Below, piece after piece: positions 20,523 through 26,491 of a DNA stretch of 29,323 nt. A program made the position numbers and the translations under genes. Source of the DNA: a virus. A model generated the notes under the pieces. That model did not search any database and was not told the origin of the DNA. It worked only from the letters and a program-made list of their open reading frames with translations. The stretch lies in the IMG/VR virus record IMGVR_UViG_3300025141_000525, positions 1 through 29,323 of that record; one strand, 5' to 3'. Numbering within the stretch: position 1 is the stretch's first letter; every line of letters starts with the position of its first letter.

Positions 20523-21137
20523 ATGAATGAAGCATTTTTAGGTAATACACTACAGAAAAGACATAAGGAAGGCTTAAACATGCCTTCCAATGATCCTTTT
20601 TACCTTACACACCATCCTGAACAGTGGGAACTGGTCGAACTGGATAAAAACAAGCCAGAGTTTTTACCTCAATTTGGTAAATTAATAGAGATGGCTGGAG
20701 TAAATGGTGTGGAGGCTGTACGAGGTGGTACAGATAGTGTAATGGCTAGAGCCGCTCTAAGAGAGCGTAACGTTACAGTATTGCCTCTTGAGATGGGCTA
20801 TCTTACCAGATTCCCTACCAAATCAGGAGGCTGGTATTATACGCTAAAGTGGAATACACCAAAGCAAATAGCCGGACGAGTGATCTCTAAGATGGACTCT
20901 GGAGCCTGGAATACTTTCAGAAAAGAATTGATATCTACTGGCATAATAGATCCAATTGATCCTGATTTGGTTGATATTATGGTTCATGATTTGGAACGAG
21001 AAAAAGATAGACTCGTACCACAGCAACATATACCAGAGCGTAGAGCGGATATGGATGCCATTAGTAAGAAAATTAAGGATATGAGAGCCGCTCTAGCCAA
21101 ATCCAAGAGGCAATCTGGAGTTGGGGGTAAAGCATGA
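20523..21137 (+). CDS. Head-associated protein of unknown function
   Basis: Two starts are possible: ATG 20523 (204 residues, AGGGA upstream) or ATG 20580 (185 residues, NMPSNDPFYLTHHPE..., AAGGAAGG upstream). The second lies in a hairpin that pairs its ribosome site with the first codons. The protein is mixed alpha/beta with a basic helical C-terminus (DMRAALAKSKRQSG). It is unlike any family I know, but in this position phages encode head maturation or head-tail joining proteins. Confidence 0.6.
   Translation: MNEAFLGNTLQKRHKEGLNMPSNDPFYLTHHPEQWELVELDKNKPEFLPQFGKLIEMAGVNGVEAVRGGTDSVMARAALRERNVTVLPLEMGYLTRFPTKSGGWYYTLKWNTPKQIAGRVISKMDSGAWNTFRKELISTGIIDPIDPDLVDIMVHDLEREKDRLVPQQHIPERRADMDAISKKIKDMRAALAKSKRQSGVGGKA
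20567..20588 (+). promoter_or_regulatory. Hairpin enclosing ribosome site and start codon
   Basis: GGAAGGC (20567-20573), loop TTAAACAT, GCCTTCC (20582-20588). It hides the GGAAGG ribosome site and places ATG 20580 at the loop edge. It could make the inner start depend on ribosomes coming from ATG 20523. Confidence 0.5.
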
Positions 21138-21274
21138 ATCGTGGAGAAACAGTAAATAAATTGGTGGAGCGATTCGTAGAAAGTTCTAAAAAAAATGGCT
21201 CTCAAATTTCAGAAAGAGAAGCGCGTAAAATTGCTTTACGTGCTGAAAAAATTAACCGTAGAAAACAGCAATAA
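21134..21274 (+). CDS. Very small basic protein
   Basis: Forty-six residues (MNRGETVNKLVERFVESSKK ... NRRKQQ), helical and basic, starting in the ATGA overlap with the previous stop. The overlap and codon style argue that it is real. Its function is unknown. Confidence 0.6.
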   Translation: MNRGETVNKLVERFVESSKKNGSQISEREARKIALRAEKINRRKQQ

Positions 21275-21289
21275 TACAGAGGTGATAAA

Positions 21290-21616
21290 ATGGCATTTGC
21301 TAGTGATATATTATTTTCAATCGATACAGCACTCCAGCAAAAAGGCGGAGTAAATTCTGAAGCAATTATTATAAATAAAACATTAGTCTATAATGATAGT
21401 TCGATTCAACTACTAAAAAATACTACCGGATCATTAGATGTAATTTTGCCAGCCGTAAAAGATGGTGTATATTTTTGGGTTAAGTCCAAAGCGTCTAGTA
21501 GTTCAAACATTATTGTAAAAGATCCAGACGGTGGAACTATTGCAACTTTAGGCGCTGGAAATGCTGTTTTAGTTGTTTCAGATGGTGTTGCTTGGTGGGA
21601 TGTTATAACAGGTTAA
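21290..21616 (+). CDS. Small beta-rich structural protein, possible head decoration
   Basis: One hundred and eight residues with AGAGGTGA before the start. The sequence alternates short strands and Gly/Ser turns (GSLDVILPAVKDGVYFWVKS ... TIATLGAGNAVLVVSDGVAWW), as in phage decoration or receptor-contact domains. It is between head and connector genes. No motif proves the role. Confidence 0.55.
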   Translation: MAFASDILFSIDTALQQKGGVNSEAIIINKTLVYNDSSIQLLKNTTGSLDVILPAVKDGVYFWVKSKASSSSNIIVKDPDGGTIATLGAGNAVLVVSDGVAWWDVITG

Positions 21617-21619
21617 TTT

Positions 21620-22366
21620 ATGGCTCTTTTTCCATCTCCCAGAATTAGACTCCACGAAGTTTTAGAGCGCGGTAAAGCGGCTACTACGACCCTTAAAATA
21701 TATGAGGATGGTACAGCGGTTACACCTACCAGCGCTGATTTTAGTCTATTGGATGAGAGTGGAGAGGATGTGGTAGCATATACAGCAGCTACCATAGTTG
21801 GTACAGAGATCAGCTATTTAATTCCAGCCTCAAAAATACCAACTACGATAGCATTTTCAGACTCGTATTTAATACTGTGGAAAGTTCTAATATCTGGTAC
21901 AGAGTATATATTTCGTAGATCGTGTGCCATAGCTAGATCTAAGTTGTTTCCCGTTATCAATGATCCAGATTTAGAGGCACATTATAGCGATATAGCCAGT
22001 ATTAGACCCTCTTCCATGAGTAGCTATCAGAGTTACATCACAGAAGCATTTATCCAGATAATACAGCGTCTGAGAGATAATGGTAATTTTGAGTATTTGA
22101 TTATCGATAATCAATCCCTACGCTCTATCCACCTAGATCTAACCTTTTATCTGATCTGGAAAGACATGGATAGTTCTGGATTAGGAGAGGCCAGATATCT
22201 GGCTCTAGCCCAAGAACATCGAAGATCTTATGATGCTGGCTTTAAACGTCTTAAACTTCGCTACGATCTATTAGAGGATGGTGTAGCATCTGATCCAGAT
22301 GGAGGACGACCAGCCAAAGCACCAATTTATACTGCTACACCTCCACAGGTTAGGAGGCGCTGGTAA
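21620..22366 (+). CDS. Head-tail connector protein
   Basis: A 248-residue protein. The N-terminal ~115 residues form a beta domain (TTTLKIYEDGTAVTPTSADF), and the C-terminal half is helical (YITEAFIQIIQRLRDNGNFEYL ... EARYLALAQEHRRSYDAGFKRL), the latter like head-completion (gp6/gp15-type) adaptors that bind the portal. The stop overlaps the next start by one base (TAATG). The call rests on order and helix pattern. Confidence 0.55.
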   Translation: MALFPSPRIRLHEVLERGKAATTTLKIYEDGTAVTPTSADFSLLDESGEDVVAYTAATIVGTEISYLIPASKIPTTIAFSDSYLILWKVLISGTEYIFRRSCAIARSKLFPVINDPDLEAHYSDIASIRPSSMSSYQSYITEAFIQIIQRLRDNGNFEYLIIDNQSLRSIHLDLTFYLIWKDMDSSGLGEARYLALAQEHRRSYDAGFKRLKLRYDLLEDGVASDPDGGRPAKAPIYTATPPQVRRRW

Positions 22367-22806
22367 TGGCTGCTGTATCATTCTCTACAATACGCTCCAG
22401 ATTTGCTACAAAAGTGTTAACGCTTTCTGGCTATTCTTTGTCCAGAAATCCATTTGATGATTTTAATCGTAATCCTAATGCTGTAGCGCATAAAAGAGCC
22501 TCTATAGGTGTCTCCATGATCGCTAGATCGGATCAAAGAGAGTCTACCTCTGTTGGTGTGCTGTGTCAGAGTATAGTAGTAGTAAAATATCCATATAGAC
22601 TAAGACCAAAAGATCAAGTTTTAGACTATGATGGCTCTATGGATAGTGTGGAGGAAGTAATAAAAGCTCTAACCGTTAGAGCAGCGCCACTACATACAGA
22701 TCTACAAATATTTTTTAATGATGCTAGTCACGACATTACAGATTCTGGTGAGTACATCATCAATACTTTAAATTTTACGGTAATCCATACCATAGCACTA
22801 ACATAA
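22366..22806 (+). CDS. Tail completion / tail terminator protein
   Basis: A 146-residue alpha/beta protein immediately upstream of the tail tube gene, the usual site of the tail terminator that caps the tube and joins it to the head. It carries the features of this type of protein: a basic N-terminus, strands such as GVLCQSIVVVKYPYRL and a C-terminal NTLNFTVIHTIAL strand. Sequence conservation in this family is poor, so the call is mostly positional. Confidence 0.55.
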   Translation: MAAVSFSTIRSRFATKVLTLSGYSLSRNPFDDFNRNPNAVAHKRASIGVSMIARSDQRESTSVGVLCQSIVVVKYPYRLRPKDQVLDYDGSMDSVEEVIKALTVRAAPLHTDLQIFFNDASHDITDSGEYIINTLNFTVIHTIALT

Positions 22807-22821
22807 ACAGAGGTAAAAAAA

Positions 22822-23322
22822 ATGGCATATTCTTCTAATATCGTCAAAACTAAACGAGATGGACAAGTAACATTAATGGACTCTGGAGCCGCTAATACTC
22901 TAATTGCTGATTTTTCTGTAGGTGACTTTTCAGTAGAAATGGCAAAACCTGAATTACTCGTAATTCGTGATAGAAATACGATAAGGGGCGCTAGAAACGG
23001 TGATGATCCTTTAATAACCTTCTCATTTACTGTACACATGAGAGCGATACATGACACTGGAAACGATACTCTTCTTGATTTTATTGGTCTTGGTGCTGGT
23101 GTTGGAACCATGGGAGCCACCACACTAACATCCAGTGGTGGTACTGGATACGAGCCGTTTTTAATCGACGTTAAATTCGTAGATGATGCCACAGCTTTAG
23201 GAGATGGTAAAGCTTATACTCTAAAGCTTCTTAAATGCCAATTGATAGCCTCCATATCTGAAGGAGAGCCAAATCAAATAGCAATAAATGGTACTGCTTT
23301 AGGTGGTATTACGGTATTGTAA
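22822..23322 (+). CDS. Major tail tube protein
   Basis: A 166-residue beta-rich protein: MAYSSNIVKTKRDGQVTLMD, then GDDPLITFSFTVHMR and a C-terminal GEPNQIAINGTALGGITVL strand pair, the simple domain that stacks into tail tube rings. It precedes the tail chaperone pair and the tape measure, the fixed order in siphophages. It is likely to be highly expressed. Confidence 0.75.
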   Translation: MAYSSNIVKTKRDGQVTLMDSGAANTLIADFSVGDFSVEMAKPELLVIRDRNTIRGARNGDDPLITFSFTVHMRAIHDTGNDTLLDFIGLGAGVGTMGATTLTSSGGTGYEPFLIDVKFVDDATALGDGKAYTLKLLKCQLIASISEGEPNQIAINGTALGGITVL

Positions 23323-23349
23323 AAATCAATATAAAAAAAAGGGGAAAAC

Positions 23350-23682
23350 ATGGATAAAATAGAAATTAAATCTCTTGGTGAATTTGAAATAATAAAACCA
23401 AGAGCATGCGTATCGTATGATTTAATATCGTGCTGGTCAGACAACCAAAGCAGAGCACACCTCGGCCGGCTGGCAGCGGCTGCTATTGGTATTGCTGTTG
23501 GTGGTGCTGGTCTACCAAAATATGATATCGATGCTGCTATGCCTATATCCTATGGAGGATTAGTATTAGATCGACTAATCGCCAAAGGTGTAGAGCCAGC
23601 CGAAATCATAGAAAAGGGTATGTTAATTCTTACAGAATTAGCACCACAGATACTAAGAGAGGAAGATATTAAAAAAAAATAA
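23350..23682 (+). CDS. Tail assembly chaperone, short form (G-type)
   Basis: A 110-residue, partly helical protein between tail tube and tape measure. It ends in a run of nine A (23671-23679) directly before TAA, so its last codons are ATT AAA AAA AAA TAA. The run is the slippery site for the longer form. AAAAGGGGA is the ribosome site. Confidence 0.8.
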   Translation: MDKIEIKSLGEFEIIKPRACVSYDLISCWSDNQSRAHLGRLAAAAIGIAVGGAGLPKYDIDAAMPISYGGLVLDRLIAKGVEPAEIIEKGMLILTELAPQILREEDIKKK

Positions 23683-23921
23683 GGCTTTATCTGCTATCAA
23701 ATTCTGGATCAATTGAACGTTTAGGATTTGCCATTAGTAGACACTGGAGGAGAGAGCCGTACTGGTTTGAAAACCAGCCTAGAGAACTCCAGATAAAACT
23801 TTTAGCAGATTACCGATTAGAGGCCATGGATCAAAAAGAATTACAGCAGAAAAAACGAGCGGCACAGGTTGAGCAATTTCATCTGAATAGATCAAAATTT
23901 AGTAAAAGTGGTGCTGTATGA
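23350..23921 (+). CDS. Tail assembly chaperone, -1 frameshift product (GT-type)
   Basis: A -1 slip on the nine-A run joins the 110-residue short form to an open frame that reaches TGA at 23919-23921, about 190 residues in all. The added part (SGSIERLGFAISRHWRREPY, then WFENQPRELQIKLLADYRLEA and a charged tail) looks like the second half of a G/GT chaperone, which binds the tape measure protein during tail assembly. No other gene starts in 23683-23917, and the stop overlaps the next start (ATGA). The frame has no start of its own with a ribosome site. Confidence 0.85.
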
Positions 23922-24340
23922 GATTGCGATATGGTAAAGGAGCCGGATCAATAGAGGTAAAAGGATCTCTTAAAAATACTATCCTTAAGGCTTTGCGTAA
24001 TTCTAATGGGATTCTGTTGGATGCTATGGAGGAGGAGTTAACAAAAATAGAGAAAAATGCTGTAAAGAATTGGCCTGTTAGACAAAAAAAGTACGGCAAA
24101 TCTAAAGACTCCAGATCCAAATTTACTAAAGGATTTCGCATCTTACCCCCAACTACAGTAGAGGCATTTATTCGTAATTCTGCTGAGTATGCCTATGCAA
24201 TTAGAGCCGGTAAATCTTCGACTACAAATGTAAAAGAAGGAGAGAGGGTAGCTGTAAAATTAGTGTTTGATCCGACAGAAGAAGCCGCCGAAAGAATATT
24301 AAAAAAAGTGGCTGATAGCATGATGGATTTACTGAGGTGA
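23918..24340 (+). CDS. Minor tail / connector protein (HK97 gp10-like style)
   Basis: A 140-residue basic protein: NWPVRQKKYGKSKDSRSKF then GFRI ... VEAFIRNSAEYAYAIRAG, followed by a helical C-terminus. The NxxxYAYxIxxG pattern is seen in small head-tail and tail proteins such as gp10-like ones. Its usual place is upstream of the tail tube, so finding it between chaperone and tape measure is unusual. It is coupled to the chaperone by ATGA. Confidence 0.5.
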   Translation: MRLRYGKGAGSIEVKGSLKNTILKALRNSNGILLDAMEEELTKIEKNAVKNWPVRQKKYGKSKDSRSKFTKGFRILPPTTVEAFIRNSAEYAYAIRAGKSSTTNVKEGERVAVKLVFDPTEEAAERILKKVADSMMDLLR

Positions 24341-24343
24341 AAA

Positions 24344-26488
24344 ATGGCTGCTGACATAAATAAAACATTTGAAATTACGATGAAGGGTAAAACCAAACCT
24401 CTTCAGGATAGTTTAAAGCGTTTAGATGGACAAACAGAGAAATCTAGTAAAAAAATAGCGGATGGATTAGACAAAGCATTTAAAAAGGCAGAAAAAACAG
24501 CCAAGAAATCAACCAATAAAATCAAGCTAAATTTAAAATCAGTAGCAAAAGCTGGTGCTGGTCTTGCTGTGGTGGCTGCTGGTATGGCTCTAGGTGGTAA
24601 AGCCGCTTTTGATTTTGCGCGTAAAATCGGAGATCTTACAAACCAATTAGCAGATGCTAGCGCTCGTAGTGGTCTAACCGTACAGCAATTACAGAGCCTT
24701 TCTCTAGCGCTGGAGGGTAGTGGTTTAAACCTCCAGCAGATGGAGCCAGCATTAGATAAATTTCCTCTACAGCTAAAAAAGGCGGCTGATGGCTCTAAAA
24801 AAATGGAGGCTGCTTTTAGACGTGTTGGAGTATCTGTAAAAAATACAGATGGATCACTCAAAAATACAAATGTGGTATTTGAGGAGACTTTAAAAGGGTT
24901 GTCTAACATTGAGAACTCCAGCACCAAAGCAGCTACAGCTATGGAGTTATTTGGTAAACAGGGAGGTATGTTAATACAATCTGGTGCTATTGACGGTATG
25001 GAGTCATTTAATAAATTGGTTGATGAGTTCGGTATTAAAACCAGTCAAAACGCCTTAAAAGGTGCTGCTACTATGCAAAGAGCATTAGCAGATTTAAAAA
25101 TGGTGGCTGAGGGTACTGGTCAATCTCTATTGATCGCCTTTACTGGTGGAGGTATCACGGATTTAATCGACACCATGACAAAAGCCTTTATTGGATTTGG
25201 TGTGGTGGTCGAAAACATAGCAGAGGCCATAAAAAATAGGATGGGATCATTATCCGGTTTTATGGGCTCTATGGCTGCTGTTTTAAGAGGAGAATTCTCC
25301 ATTGCTGCTGATATGGCTAAACATGCTTTTGAGGGATGGATTAACACGGGTTTTTCTCTCTCCAGATCGATGGATGAAGCCAATGAAAAAATAGCCACAT
25401 TTACCCAATTATCAAAAGAGGCCCGCGCTGCTGGCGGAGGCGCTGGCGGAGGCGCTGGAGGAGGTGGAGCAACTACCACAGAGGAGACACAAGAGATAGA
25501 GAAACAGGTAGATTTAGAGCAGTTAAGAGCACAGGTATTAAACATCCAAAAGGCCGCTAATTCTGATATTGTCGGAAAAAGACAGAAGATCATGGATACG
25601 TATAACGAGCAATTATCTATACTGGATAAAATTGCTGAGGAGTCCAAAGGAGAGATAGACGTAGAACAGGCTAAAATGGATCTGTTTATGAAAAATGAAG
25701 CAGATCTACATAATCTACAAATGGCAAACAGAGCCGAATTAAAAGAGGCAAATGCAGAAGCAGCAGCAGATGAATTAGAGGCGCTGGAGCGGATCAAGGA
25801 GGCCAGAAAAGCAGCTTTTGAGTCTGCTCTATCTGGCGCTCTCACCATAGCTGATTCTATGGCGACTATAGCAGAAAATCAGATTTCTCATCTTGAAACC
25901 AGAAAAGAAAAAGGTTTAAAAATAATAGAGAACATGGAGAAATCTGGACAATTAACAGCAGAAGCAGCAGCCAAACAAAGAGCAGCACTCGAGGACGAAA
26001 CCACCAAAAAAATAGAGGCTGCTAACATGAGAGCATTTAATATTAAAAAAGGTGTTGCTATATCCACCAGTATTATCGATGCTTTGTCTGCTTCAGTACG
26101 TGCTTTTGCTGATTATCCTTTCCCACAGAGCGCGCTAATATCTGGAGCGGCTTTAGCGGCATCTATGGCACAGGTAGCAGCCATACAGAGCCAGCCACCT
26201 CCTACATTTGATATTGGAGGTATGGTAGGCAATAGAGATCCACTAACTCCAGATGCCGTAAATGCTAACCTCCTATCTGGAGAAGCTGTGTTATCCCGTC
26301 AAGACGTCCGAAATATAGGAGGAAAGGCCGGATTAAAACGATTACAGCAAGGAGGAGGAGGAGGAGGAGGTGTGGTGGTTATATCACCATTTAAACATTT
26401 TGATAAATTTGTAAATTCATCTCTAAAACGTCCTACACGTCTAAAAAGTTTAATTGGTGCTACCTCCACAGGTAACAGAGGATATTAA
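24344..26488 (+). CDS. Tape measure protein
   Basis: A 714-residue protein, the longest tail gene after the Asp-box protein, and directly after the chaperone pair. It has a long helical N-terminus (KKADGLDKAFKKAEKTAKKS style), a hydrophobic Ala/Gly segment (KAGAGLAVVAAGMALGGKAA, about residues 69-88), a Gly-rich hinge (AAGGGAGGGAGGGG, near 365), a coiled coil and a second hydrophobic part SALISGAALAASMAQVAAIQ. The end (FDIGGMVGNRDPLTPDAVNA, LLSGEAVLSRQDVR) is typical of these proteins. At about 1.5 angstrom per residue it predicts a tail near 105 nm. Confidence 0.9.
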   Translation: MAADINKTFEITMKGKTKPLQDSLKRLDGQTEKSSKKIADGLDKAFKKAEKTAKKSTNKIKLNLKSVAKAGAGLAVVAAGMALGGKAAFDFARKIGDLTNQLADASARSGLTVQQLQSLSLALEGSGLNLQQMEPALDKFPLQLKKAADGSKKMEAAFRRVGVSVKNTDGSLKNTNVVFEETLKGLSNIENSSTKAATAMELFGKQGGMLIQSGAIDGMESFNKLVDEFGIKTSQNALKGAATMQRALADLKMVAEGTGQSLLIAFTGGGITDLIDTMTKAFIGFGVVVENIAEAIKNRMGSLSGFMGSMAAVLRGEFSIAADMAKHAFEGWINTGFSLSRSMDEANEKIATFTQLSKEARAAGGGAGGGAGGGGATTTEETQEIEKQVDLEQLRAQVLNIQKAANSDIVGKRQKIMDTYNEQLSILDKIAEESKGEIDVEQAKMDLFMKNEADLHNLQMANRAELKEANAEAAADELEALERIKEARKAAFESALSGALTIADSMATIAENQISHLETRKEKGLKIIENMEKSGQLTAEAAAKQRAALEDETTKKIEAANMRAFNIKKGVAISTSIIDALSASVRAFADYPFPQSALISGAALAASMAQVAAIQSQPPPTFDIGGMVGNRDPLTPDAVNANLLSGEAVLSRQDVRNIGGKAGLKRLQQGGGGGGGVVVISPFKHFDKFVNSSLKRPTRLKSLIGATSTGNRGY

Positions 26489-26491
26489 AAA

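Noticed and set aside
24403-25848. Long minus-strand open frames opposite the tape measure gene
   Set aside because: They are antisense shadows of a gene with biased codons; no starts with ribosome sites or recognisable protein features.
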